Source: Sorghum bicolor | Lineage: Eukaryota; Streptophyta; Magnoliopsida; Poales; Poaceae | Assembly: GCF_000003195.3 (NCBI RefSeq) | Contig: NC_012876.2 | Coordinates: 41,135,725-41,199,724 of the forward strand | DNA length: 64,000 nucleotides | Reading direction: 5' to 3' | In this document: positions 12,202-22,281 of the stretch, in pieces | How positions within the stretch are numbered: the stretch's first letter is position 1 | Layout: every line of letters starts with the position of its first letter | Notes under the pieces: model-generated | The model's input: the letters and a program-made list of their open reading frames with translations, nothing else | What the model was told of the DNA's origin: nothing | The model's database searches: none | Position numbers and translations under genes: made by a program

Positions 12202-12899
12202 TGTTGACACAGTTTTTGGACACGTATGAGGAAAGTTAATGAAGTTTGGATCGGCAGATGGAAAAGTGGTAACTGGTCAACAAGGGAGTTGCCGATGGCT
12301 TATGATACCGATGATGAAGCAGCAGTATATGATTAAGTCCGGGAACGGTGGTTGATTGGTGTCGATGGTTGATATTGACGATTGCCGATGCTGATGGGGG
12401 ATGATGTGCCGATGATGGGAATCGTCGGAGAGATGATGGTGGTGTGCCGATCACCCAGGATAGATAAACTGTCATTTTCTATAATTGTTAGAGTTTGTTT
12501 TGTATACAAATTTTGTTTAGTTTGGAATTAGAATCCTAGTCGTACTTGGTTGTAACTCTTTAGGACAGGGTATAAATATAGGCCTAGTAGGGATGTAAGA
12601 AGGACAATCCAATCAATACTATACACAACTTTTACATCTACTATTTTTCAACGAATTCGTCAACTCGCATCTTTTCTTTTACTTACGAGTTCTTAAGGAT
12701 TCATCGAGTCATACTCGACGAGTTCTCAAGTTCCGCGTGAATACCTCTTAGCCGTGACATCCGGGCACATCGCTGTTGTCAGGACCAAAGTGTTCAAGTT
12801 ATCACCTTTGTCAATTGATAGGTCAAATTGGCTGGCACGCCTTAACGTTTGAATCAGGTATTAGCCCTTTTTGTTTGCAGATCTTATTTTGCACCAACA
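12202..12899 (+). repeat. Element A 3' LTR
   Basis: This 698-bp copy of the 5' LTR has intact TG and CA ends, followed by CCAAT (12900-12904), the second target duplication. It holds five exact GCCGAT/ATCGGC words. Confidence 0.93.
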
Positions 12900-12904
12900 C
12901 CAAT

Positions 12905-14478
12905 AAAGCAATCACAATGGAGACACAAGATTTTTGTCACGAGGTTCATGTGCTTACCGGCACGCTAGTCCCCTTGTGTCGACCGACACTTGGTGGTTGG
13001 ACGGCTAAGAGGTATTGTACGAATCTCATCCACACAATTGGACACCGCAAGAACCAATACACAAGTGAGGTAGCTCAATGACACGCGCAATCCACTAGAG
13101 TTGCCTTTGGCGCTTCACCAGGAAAGACACAAGAACCCCTCATAATCACCGGAAGATGGCCTGCCAATGCTCTTCCGCTACTCCAAGCCGTTTAGTTTGC
13201 GGCAACCACCAAGAATAAGAAGAAAACCACAGCCACAACGATCCTCAAGTGCTAATTGATGCAATCATTCAAACAAATGCACTTGGAATCACACTCAATC
13301 TCACAAAAATGGTTAATCTATGAAGGAGATGAGTGAGAGGTGTTTACTTAGCCTTACAAGGATGTCAAGTATGTCAAAGTGCCAAGAGAAACATCCTTGA
13401 GCTGGCCAACAACTATTTATAAGGTTCCCCAAAGAAAAGAGCCATTACCCTGGGCGTCGGACGCAGCCCAGCGTCCGACGCTACCCTGACAACGCCGCTG
13501 GATCACTGTCATGTGTCCTCAGTCAAATGTGAAAAGTTGATTCCCAACGGTTACTTAAACATTAAAGTTCCCAGTTAGTGAGCGTCAAACGCGTCAGGTG
13601 CTACGCATCGGACGTGCGACCCTCACACAGACGCTACTCAGAGAGGTCAGAAAACGCTCGAGGGTGCGTCGGATGCGTCCGACAGTGGTCCACCGGATGC
13701 ACCTCAGCGTCGGACACACTGCCTGAAACTCGCTCACGACAGTTGCTGACTCCACAACTCACCAAACCCTAAAATAGTGCTAGACCAGTGTCTGACGCGA
13801 ACTCATCGGACACTCCGACGTTCTGGTCAGAAGAGTGACACTAAGTCACAATGCACCGGACACTAGGCCAGCATCCGACGCATTCGCAGCCAGCGTTCGA
13901 TGAGTCTTTCTTAGTGAACACTTCTGCAACATCTCTAAAACATTCCTTCGCCGCAACAGAGAATATGCATTTTATTTTCTCTAAAACATTCCTTCGCTAG
14001 CATGCACCTCTCTCCACCTCTTCAACCCTTGCTCAAAAGTGCTAGATACCAAGTGTATCACCTTGTGCACGTGTGTTAGCATATTTTTACAAACATTTTC
14101 AAGGATTAAGTTAGCACACTAGGTTTTGAATACATGCATATGATTAACAACACCTAGTGGCACTCGAGAGACCGCTTAGCCAAAGAATTCCTCTCTTTCT
14201 AGTACAACAATCTATCCTAAACATGATCACATCTTCTATGGTGTCTTAATCACCAAAACCCTAAGCAATATCTTTACCTTGATCTTCATAAAGTTTTGTT
14301 TTTCTCTTTCTTCTTTTTCAAGTTGAGCACTTGATCATCTTATGGTCATCACCATCATCACCATGATCATCCCTTGCTACATCACTTGGCATGTACCAGC
14401 TTTATCTAATCTACACACTTAGCATAGAGATTAGTACTTTAAATTCATCAATTATCCAAAACCAAACTAGGGCTTTCA
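12905..14478 (-). mobile_element. Right part of the SIRE-like copia LTR, reverse strand
   Basis: This continues the LTR broken by element A. On the minus strand it begins at 14478 with TGAAAGCCCTAGTTTGG, closely matching the start TGAAAGGTCCTAGTTTGG of the copia-type element at 17975. It includes a TATA-like block (minus strand CTTATAAATAGTT at about 13410-13423). A cluster of GCGTCGGACGC/CGTCCGACGC words lies at 13450-13900, on the upstream side of that TATA in LTR orientation. No internal coding region is attached, so a solo LTR is the simplest reading. Confidence 0.7.
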
Positions 14479-14816
14479 CCAGAATACATACACCATTCCA
14501 CATTTGTAGTTAAATTAAACTTGCATGCTAGTAAGAGTCTTTGTTTGGTACGACTTTGGTTTCTCTTAAAATGGATTCCACTATGGTTTTTCGGTGGAGC
14601 AGTTTCTCTAATAAAAATAAGAGGCTCGATAAAATTTAGGTGTCCGAATTTTAGTTTTTCTTAGCGACAGTTACATATGTTTTGTACTTAAACTATATAT
14701 TTCATTCATTACAATTTCTGCAGATGCAGTAAATAATTTTTGGTATCGAGAATAAAAACACATTAGACAAACTGCAAATGACCGAATAAAATCGATTTGT
14801 GTTGATACAAAGATAA
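14479..14816. other. No gene seen
   Basis: AT-rich spacer with no supported ORF. TTTGTTTGGTACGACTTTGG near 14540 looks like one end of a MITE of the TTTGTTTGGT type, but I found no matching opposite end. Confidence 0.4.
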
Positions 14817-15100
14817 TCTCCTACAACTAAAAAGACTAAAAGTAAGACCACCAAATGGTGCGATAATTTTTAAGATCGCTTCTGTCTCTCCCCTCTATGT
14901 GAAACAATCGATGTCACAGGAGGTGGAAGGGTGGAAATTAAAATAAAAAATAAGAAATGATTCATGATGTAAATTTACAATGAAGAATAATATATAATCA
15001 GATATGTGGAAGAGTGTGCGAAATGAAATAAAGAAAAAAAATTCCTGATATAAAATTTCATCTACCAAACAAAAATCTCGGTCCCTCATAAAGGAAATAA
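14817..15100 (+). mobile_element. Helitron 5' terminus, copy 1
   Basis: It begins TCTCCTACAACTAAAAAG immediately after an A, the usual A/T insertion context for Helitrons. It shares about 280 bp with the copies at 15669 and 32041, including the blocks GGAGGTGGAAGGGTG, GAATAATATATAATCAGA and TGAAATTTCAT-type sequence. It is the most diverged of the three. No 3' terminus could be paired with it before 36896. Confidence 0.65.
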
Positions 15101-15668
15101 AATTAATCGCACGCACGAAAGGAAAGAAAAAAAAAATCGCAGCACCGTCGACCATCCTAAAACGTAGCCCTCGCCCGACCTTACCCTCGACCATCCTCGC
15201 CGTCCTGCTGACGAGCAGAAGAAGACATCCGGAACGACTGCATCGATCGGCCGCCATGCCCAAAGCAGGGTGATGCTCCTGGATCCCTCCACAGCGTCGC
15301 TCGTGGGATCGGCAGTGACAGCAGGTATATGAAGATCGACGGTGACAACAGGTATTATTACACGATTAATAAAGCCTATAGGCTGTAGCATCCGAGAGTT
15401 CTGATTTATTTTATATATAACATTATCAATGATGTCCACTGTTCTTGCTCCTCGGTGGTTGTCACTTATCAGATGAGTTTGCGTCAGAGTCAGTGGCCTT
15501 TAGGAAGCCCGCTAGGTATGGTTGCTCTTTGCCATCCGTTTTCAGATTCTTTCTCAACCATACAAAACTTTGGCTCTTGTCAAAAGATGCATACTAGGAA
15601 GAATTTGGTGTGTAGTTGTTCGGATCAGAATTAATGCCACAGCTTATGAAATAGAGCTTGTCATTCTA
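15101..15668. other. Helitron interior, no recognised gene
   Basis: A mixed region with a GC-rich block around 15110-15350 follows the terminal homology. Short ORFs on both strands lack any recognisable domain. This is the usual position of captured exon fragments in grass Helitrons, but I cannot name one here. Confidence 0.35.
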
Positions 15669-15965
15669 TCTCCTACAACTAAAAAGAATAAAAGTAAGAC
15701 GACTAGATGGTGCGATTTTTTTTGGGCCGCTCCGCTCCCCTACGTGCGATACCTGCGCATCCATATAGGAGGTGGAAGGGTGAGAATTGAAAAAAAACAA
15801 GAAAGAATTCCTGATGCAAATTTACAATAGAGAATAATATATAATCAGAGATGTGGAAGGGTGCGAAATGAAATAAGAAAAAAAAGGATTCCTGATATGA
15901 AATTTCATCACCGTCGCATCTCTTTCCAATCCTACGTAGCAAAAATTTCGGTCTTCGGTAAGGAA
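15669..15965 (+). mobile_element. Helitron 5' terminus, copy 2
   Basis: It starts TCTCCTACAACTAAAAAG after A (15668). It is very close to the copy at 32041 for about 300 bp, through CCAATCCTACGTAGCAAAAA to the GGTAAGGAAA block near 15956. It is followed by the CCCTCGCCCGAC repeat block, a shorter version of which also follows the 32041 copy. Confidence 0.75.
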
Positions 15966-15974
15966 ACAAAACAC

Positions 15975-16490
15975 AATCGTCCTGGAGTCCCCCCTGCGTC
16001 GTCCTGGAGTCCCCCCGACGCCATCACTCTCGCCCTCGCCCGACCGTGCGTCAACCTGGAGTCGCCCTCGCCCCCGATGCCGTCACCCTCACCCGACGCC
16101 CTTGCCCGACCTGCGTTGCTAGGTCTAGAGTCTTCATCGCCCTCGCCCGACCGTGCGTCGTCCTAGAGTCGCCCTCGCCCCCGACGCCGTCGCCCTCGCC
16201 CTAGCCCTCGCCCGACGCCGTGTCCTTGAACCTGCGTTGCCGGGTCCTGGAGTCTTCCTCGCCCTCGCCCGACCTACGTTGCCAGGTCTGGAGTCCTCGT
16301 CGCCCTCGCCCGACCGTGTCCTTGAACCTACGTTGCCAGGTCCTGGAGTCTTCCTCGCCCTCGCTCGCCTGTCCTTGAAGCCGACGAAGACGTCGCACCT
16401 CAGCCCTGCGACCGTCCTTGAAGCCGTCAATCCTGCGTTTTGCCAGGTCCTGGAGTCGCCCTCGCCCTTGCGTTTCTTGGCCAGTCCACA
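15975..16490 (+). repeat. GC-rich CCCTCGCCCGAC minisatellite
   Basis: An imperfect tandem array of units contains CTCGCCCTCGCCCGAC and GTCCTGGAGTC, with CGTTGCCAGGTC variants. Roughly ten units fit. It produces long open frames on both strands with Pro/Ser/Leu- or Arg/Gly-rich translations. These are by-products of the repeat and not genes. A short, diverged version occurs at 32350-32400 in the third Helitron copy. Confidence 0.7.
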
Positions 16491-17969
16491 ACCATAAAAC
16501 AAGGTGAGTTAGACAACTGAAATCATGTTGATTGGAGTTACACATACTTGAAGCACATAAATTTCTATGTGCCCTTGTTCCAGTTCCCACAATAAGATAA
16601 TAATACTTTAAATTTTACTTAATGTTAGTTTAGTTCACCAAAGTTAACAAGGATAATTTTCTATGTGCCCTTGTTCCAGATCCCTAAAATGCTATTGAGA
16701 AATGCATGCTTATATCATGCCCAACCTCCTTAATCAATTGATTGTTGTTCTATGTAAGCTGGGTCGGTTTGACAAAGTGCTGATTTTGGTAGCCTTGCGG
16801 CTGCTAGAGACAAGCTTCCAGTACTCCTATCCTACAATACGCTGCCCTATAATATAATCTCACAAATGAAGCCCATGGATGCTACTCCTATCCCACTCAG
16901 GCCAAGATCCATGCAGGACATCAACAACAACCAAAACTAATAATTCTGTTACAGAACATGGAATACAGCCAACTCACAAGTTAGAATAGCAACCATGAGT
17001 TGGTAGAATAGCCTGCAACCATGAGTTGGTACCTTCCTGCAACCTGATAATAGCCGACTGCACATGGTTAAAGAAGCAAAAAATATTGGTCACAGGCTGT
17101 TGGCAATTCTAGCTCACTGGAAGATAACTACATCCCAGGAGTCTAGGAATAAGACAACTATCAACAAATTTAAAAGAGATAAAGCTATAAACAGCAATGT
17201 GAGGACTGAGAGTATACCAATTTTTATTTTAGATTCGGACAGTCCTATCAAAAGTAGAGTAGAGTCAAGCAACTACTTCAAGGTTAGAGTAGAGTCACAA
17301 TACAAGCAACTACACATTCACTAGAGTCCACAAAATTTGATTGAAAAGGGAGCTAGGTATCATATAGATCTCTGCAGATCCTTATTCTGCACAACCAAAC
17401 CATTCAATTTAGCAAGAAAAAAAAAACTACCATCACATTTAAATAAAACCTGAAGGCTTTCTATTATCATCATTTAGTTGTGTCAAAAACACTAAGCTAC
17501 ATCCATTTATCAGTGATCCAAATTTCCTTTTCAATTGATATATAACAAAAAAATTGGGGATGGTGCAGCTGAAAATAGAACTAATTAATAAAAATTCTGC
17601 AGCTGCGCCTTATTCTAGAAAATTGGATGTCCTCCAGCAGCGCCTTAGTCTAAAATTGCATTATTTTAACTAAAACTATTATATTCAGGTTTGATAAGCT
17701 CATACTCATACTTAAAAACAAGAAATGGTTGGAATGGCATGAAATTTCTTATTGGAATGCATGCAGAGGTACATATATTTTCATTGTTAACCATGACGTC
17801 AACTACCATAATCCAAGTAAGTCAACTATTGCAGACAATAAACATAACCACAAAAAGGCTCCATCAGTGAAGACACGACCTTATCCCAACCCCAAACAGC
17901 ACGACACTCATCTTCCCCACTTCTACTCCCCAAAGTCCTCTTTCTGCTGCGGTGCAATAAGGCCGACAA
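16491..17969. other. No gene seen
   Basis: AT-rich sequence with a small duplication near 16575/16663 (a shared CTATGTGCCCTTGTTCCAG block). ORFs at 17064-17324 and 17729-17977 have no recognisable domain. It lies inside the putative larger Helitron, upstream of the copia-type insertion. Confidence 0.4.
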
Positions 17970-18835
17970 TCAGTTGAAAGGTCCTAGTTTGGTTTTGGTA
18001 ATTGAATGACAACTTAGGTGGACTAATAGTGTTTATGTGAGATACACAGGAGATTAGTCCACAGGTGATGATATGATGGAGGAGCTCATTGCATATGAGA
18101 CATGACATGGAGTCATGTGACCAAGGTGGAAAAGATCAAGATGAGGCTTGGCTCGATGACCGGTTGTAAGAGTGAAGGGCAAGTTGGAGGCTTTGAAGCG
18201 AGAGACCGCGTGTGACGGTGAAGCTTGAGCAAGACTTGGCGCCGATGGACCGAGGCAACGGTGAAGAGCAAGTGAGGTCAAGATCGATGAACCAATATGG
18301 TCACATGATGATATGAAGTGGATCATATCATTTGGTGATTGGTTGGTGCATGTGTTGCATCAACATTGGAGGAGATGGAATGGAAAGCGCACGGCAAAGG
18401 TATAACCTAGGGCATTTCCATTTCACCGGTCATAGGTGTGTAGAGAAGTTTATGACCGGATTTAGGATCGATGGCCGTACTATCAAGAGGGGCAAACTTG
18501 TTTGCATATCGGTCATCTAGTGCCACATGAGCGATCTAACTTTGCATACGTGTTAGGATCCAGTGGCGTGGCAAGTTTGAGAGGCTAACTCCTTTGGGAA
18601 AATGTTTGTGAAAATGCTAACACACTTGCACATGGTCGTGTACACTTGTTGGTGTTGGCACATTTACAAAGGAGGTGGAGTTCCTAGGGTTGAGAGGGGT
18701 GTGGGTTCCTCTCTCCCTTCCGCCGAGCTTGCTCGGCAGGATTCGGCGCTTTTAAGTAAATTAAGTGCATATTTTCTATTGCGCTGGTGGGAATTTTTGG
18801 AGAAGTCACGGGAGAGTTTCTCAGTAGGAAACACT

Positions 18836-19236
18836 CACCGGACGCTCTACGCGGAGGCACCGGACGCTGGTCTTTAGCGTCCGGTGTGCTGTCGGGTGCA
18901 GCAGAGTGCACCGGACGCACCGGAGAGAGTCCGGTGCTCAGCGTCCGGTGTGCGGGCGGTTTACCGACCCTCTCTGCGCATGAGTCCGGTGAGCACCGGA
19001 CGCTCAGGGTGCGTCCGGTGGCTTGCGTCCGGTGACCATGCGAGTTTGCGGAGCTCTCTGCGCACGGGTCCGGTGTGGGCTAGCTGAGCGTCCGGTGGTG
19101 CTGTGTCAGGCGCGAGCGCGTGGTAGCCGTTGGCGGCAACGGTCGAGTTCAAACGGCTAGTGACATGTGGCTGACGCCTGAGCACCGGACGCTAGGGGTT
19201 GAGCGTCCGGTGGCTCCCTGTGAGCGTCCGGTGCCC
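18836..19236. promoter_or_regulatory. CACCGGACGC/GCGTCCGGTG word array in the LTR
   Basis: By eye count there are 16 copies of the core CACCGGA/TCCGGTG in about 400 bp, in both orientations and at irregular spacing, ending about 50 bp before the TATA box. The 3' LTR repeats the array with one mutated copy and one lost copy. Irregular spacing and mixed orientation look like binding sites more than a simple tandem repeat. The binding protein is unknown. Confidence 0.7.
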
Positions 19237-19284
19237 ACGTGTTTTGCCCAGTAAAGGGGCAACGGCTAGTTTAGCCCTTGGGGC

Positions 19285-19292
19285 TATAAATA
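19285..19292 (+). promoter_or_regulatory. LTR TATA box
   Basis: GGGGCTATAAATAGAAG is a strong TATA context; the same sequence lies at 26697-26704 in the 3' LTR. Transcription would start about 30 bp downstream and leave a leader of about 1 kb before the PBS. Confidence 0.75.
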
Positions 19293-20303
19293 GAAGTGGT
19301 GGCCGGCCTTGGCAAGTGGTGAGCACCCTTGGGACTTAGTGTCCATGCTTTGGGAGTGCTAGTGAAGCCTCTAACTCACATATACTTGATAGTGATCATC
19401 TGATTGTGTGAGTGAGCGATTCTAGTGCGTTGCATTGAGAGATTGCATCGAGTGGCACTAGATGTTCGTGTTGCAAGCCGGTGGTGCTTGTTACTCTTGG
19501 AGGTTGCCACCTCCTAGACGGCTTGGTGGCTTGTGACTCCGTCGAAGCACGCAAGGAGATTGTGCGGTGCTCCGGAGAAGAGATTGTGAGGGGTACGGTG
19601 CTCACCCCGCGGGGATCGCGAAGAGCAACTCTATTGGATCGTGCGTGTCATTGAGCTACCTCACTTGTGGGTAGGTTCTTGCGGGGTCCTAGTGGGGACG
19701 AGGTTCGTGTAACACCTCTTAGCCGTCGAACCACCAAGTGTTGGTCGACACAACGGGGACGTAGCTTGGTGGCAACCAAGTGAACCTCGGGAGAAAATCA
19801 TCGTGTCAACTTTGTTCTTCCCGTTGGTTTGCAAGTCCCTAACACAAGCTTGTTTTTACATTCATATATTTGTGCTTGTGTAGTTGCTCTTGTAACTAGT
19901 TAGCTTGTGTAGCTTGCTAGTTACCTTCTTGCTTAGTTTGTGTAGCTAAGTAGTTTGCGCTCTCTAATTTGGCATTCGTTGCCTTGTTATTGAGCTTGCT
20001 AGTGAGCTTAGGCTTTGTGCGCTTTGCCTCACTAGTTTGCGTAGGAGCTCCCCCGTTTTGCAAAGTACTAGTTGCATAGGTTTGTGTGACCTTGCTCCTA
20101 GAATTGATTAGGTGAGCTCTTGCTAAGGTAGCACCTTGCTTGCTTGTTTAGAATCTTTTCAAGGTGCTAGAGAACTTAGATAGAGGGGTGTAGTCTTGGC
20201 TACACCGATAGTTTTAATTCCGCATTTGTTTCGGTTAGCCGACGCGATAAGTTTTAGAAAGGACTATTCACCCCCCTCTAGTCCGCCATCTCGACCCTTC
20301 AAG

Positions 20304-20316
20304 TGGTATCAGAGCT
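20304..20316 (+). other. PBS, initiator tRNA-Met type
   Basis: TGGTATCAGAGCT begins three bases after the 5' LTR end (20301). It is the standard complement of the plant initiator methionine tRNA 3' end. Confidence 0.92.
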
Positions 20317-20352
20317 AGGTCTCTCATTTGTGGTCTTCACCGACCCGAGAGG

Positions 20353-22281
20353 ATGGCGGCTTATGGGCTAGACGTTGAATGTCCACACATTTTTGATGGC
20401 ACACACTTTGCACGGTGGAGAAATTGGATGCAATGCAATTTTAAGTTTATTTCTCCTCAAATGTGGTGGATCGTAGATGTGGGCTTTTCTTGTGCAATTG
20501 ATAAAAAGGTTGCAACTCAAGCGCAAAAGAAGTGCCTACATCTTGATTGCCAAGCTACTAACATCTTCTACTCATCTATGAAAGATAATATATTTGGTGA
20601 GATCATGGATATGAAGTCCGCCCATGAGATTTGGGTATTTCTCAATGAGAAATATGGGGCAATATCCAAAGAAGATGATGTGCCAAAGGTGGACGCAAAT
20701 GAGGATGTTGAGCATGACCACAACATGGTGGTTGTGGAGGATTGCTCCACCTCATGGTCAAGTGAAGAAGAAGATGATGATCATTCTACAAGATCACTTG
20801 ACAAGGATGATGATGATGCCACAAGTGATGCAAATGATGATGCTACCTCATGCACACTTGATGATGAAGATGATGGCTATGAGAGTGATGCTTCCACAAG
20901 CTCATCTACTACATCACCACATTGCTTCATGTCACATGGTGACACTAAGGTATCTATTGGTGATGTGATTATTGATTGTGATGGTCCAAATTTTGAGCTT
21001 GTATGCAAACTCTCAAAAGCTTTAAGAAATGAGTTAGCGAAAACAAATAAATTGAAAAATGAAAACTCATTTCTAAAGACCACATGTGAACAACAAAAGC
21101 ATCTACTTTATGTTACTACTTGTTCACATGAGGAGCTAAAATTGGTTCATGAGGAACTTTGTGTTACTCATGATAACTTGGTAAAAGATCATGCTTTTCT
21201 CACTAAGAAGATTTCTAATGAAGAAATTAAAACTAGTGAGAGCTCATCACTTGTGTCAAATGATCAATCACATATTATTACTAACCCTTGTGATGTAGTC
21301 AAGAAGCATGTATCCACCTCTTGTGATGACTTATTATCTATGCCATGTTCTTCACATATAGATGCTTGTTCTACTTCTATGTCTTGTGAGACTAACCTTT
21401 TGAAGAAGAACAATGAGCTCAAAAATGAAGTGAAGAATTTGAGCAACAAGTTAGAGAGGTGCTACTACTCAAAAGTCACCTTTGAGCATAAATTGAAGAC
21501 TCAAAGAAACTATGGTGACAAATGTGGCCTTGGCTTCAAGAAGAAGATGACAAAGGGCAAAAGAAAGCAAGAGAGAGAAAAGCTCTCTCATTTCATGTGC
21601 TATCGGTGCCATGAAATGGGTCATCTTGCTAATGGTTGCCCAAACAAAGAGAAGCTCAAGAAGATAAAAGAAGAAGAGAGGCTAAAGCCTGTCAAGTGCT
21701 TCAAGTGCCGCACTTGGGGTCATCTCACCTCAATGTGCCCAAAAAAGCAATTGGTGAAGCAACAAGAAGAGCCTCAACCTAAGCCACAAGTTGAGCAAGA
21801 AAAGAAGCCCCAAGCTCAAGTCAAGTTCAACCATCACGGTGACTTGATGATGAAGAAGAAGAAAACAAGAAGGGGTGGAAGAGCAAGGCATCCAATACAA
21901 ATCCAAGATGCCAAGATGATGAGCAAGAATGATGGACACTTTGCCTCAAAGTGTCCTACCAAGCTTGAGAAGAAGGCTCAAGCAACTTTCAAGAGGCAAG
22001 GCAATGAGAAGCAACACATGAGCAAGGAAGAAAAGGCTCAATCAAAGAGAAGTTGCTACTTATGCCGGGAAAGGGGACACATGGCTCATTCATGTCCCCT
22101 AGGTAATAATTCTAAGCCCATTTCAATTGATGATAATACTATGCTTAGAAAGGATGGTAATGGTACCTCTATGGTTGCTATTGCAAAACATCCCGCTACT
22201 CATACTAAGGCTATGCCTAAGTATGTTGCACCTGACTTGAGAGGACCCAAACTAGTTTGGGTACCATCAAAAAGTGGATAA
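20353..22281 (+). CDS. gag: Intact copia Gag, 642 aa
   Basis: The only protein gene of this element is an uninterrupted ORF starting 36 bp after the PBS. The N-terminus is a copia-type gag segment (FDGTHFARWRNWMQCNF, near residue 16). An Asp/Glu-rich acidic region follows (about 110-190), then a coiled-coil central part (about 215-365), then a Lys-rich tail with zinc knuckles. Three CCHC boxes are intact: CYRCHEMGHLANGCP (about 416), CFKCRTWGHLTSMCP (about 449) and CYLCRERGHMAHSCP (about 568). A fourth, near 527, lacks its first cysteines (NDGHFASKCP). Compared with usual copia gags the capsid-like UBN2 part looks shortened, because the acidic insert follows early. The lack of stops fits a young or selected copy. 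Confidence 0.92.
   Translation: MAAYGLDVECPHIFDGTHFARWRNWMQCNFKFISPQMWWIVDVGFSCAIDKKVATQAQKKCLHLDCQATNIFYSSMKDNIFGEIMDMKSAHEIWVFLNEKYGAISKEDDVPKVDANEDVEHDHNMVVVEDCSTSWSSEEEDDDHSTRSLDKDDDDATSDANDDATSCTLDDEDDGYESDASTSSSTTSPHCFMSHGDTKVSIGDVIIDCDGPNFELVCKLSKALRNELAKTNKLKNENSFLKTTCEQQKHLLYVTTCSHEELKLVHEELCVTHDNLVKDHAFLTKKISNEEIKTSESSSLVSNDQSHIITNPCDVVKKHVSTSCDDLLSMPCSSHIDACSTSMSCETNLLKKNNELKNEVKNLSNKLERCYYSKVTFEHKLKTQRNYGDKCGLGFKKKMTKGKRKQEREKLSHFMCYRCHEMGHLANGCPNKEKLKKIKEEERLKPVKCFKCRTWGHLTSMCPKKQLVKQQEEPQPKPQVEQEKKPQAQVKFNHHGDLMMKKKKTRRGGRARHPIQIQDAKMMSKNDGHFASKCPTKLEKKAQATFKRQGNEKQHMSKEEKAQSKRSCYLCRERGHMAHSCPLGNNSKPISIDDNTMLRKDGNGTSMVAIAKHPATHTKAMPKYVAPDLRGPKLVWVPSKSG

Larger units (their letters stand above)
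603..12899 (+). mobile_element. Element A: complete Ty3/gypsy retrotransposon, Tat lineage
   Basis: A 12.3-kb element has two LTRs (603-1312 and 12202-12899) and is flanked by the perfect 5-bp target duplication CCAAT (598-602 and 12900-12904). The internal order is PBS-like site, gag, protease, reverse transcriptase, RNase H, a second RNase H-like segment, integrase, an antisense spliced gene, a purine-rich tract and the 3' LTR. The dual RNase H, the DGGAA-type protease and the antisense 3' gene place it in the Tat/Retand group. Gag-pol is broken by many stops and some frameshifts, so it is not autonomous. The LTRs differ by several percent by eye, so it is older than the copia-type element at 17975. 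Confidence 0.95.
17975..20301 (+). repeat. 5' LTR of the gag-only element
   Basis: A 2.3-kb LTR runs from TGAAAGG to CCCTTCA. It carries a 400-bp array of CACCGGACGC/GCGTCCGGTG words (18836-19236) upstream of a TATA box at 19285. Compared with the 3' LTR it has about 118 extra bases near 18718-18835 and one extra motif unit near 19210-19232. Confidence 0.93.

Noticed and set aside
16134..16590. Long overlapping ORFs on both strands (Pro/Ser-rich and Arg/Gly-rich)
   Set aside because: They follow a GC-rich tandem repeat and are open in several frames at once; no domain or start context supports a gene.
18836..19236. Motif array considered as a tandem satellite
   Set aside because: Copies alternate in orientation and have irregular spacing, and the segment is part of both LTRs of one element.
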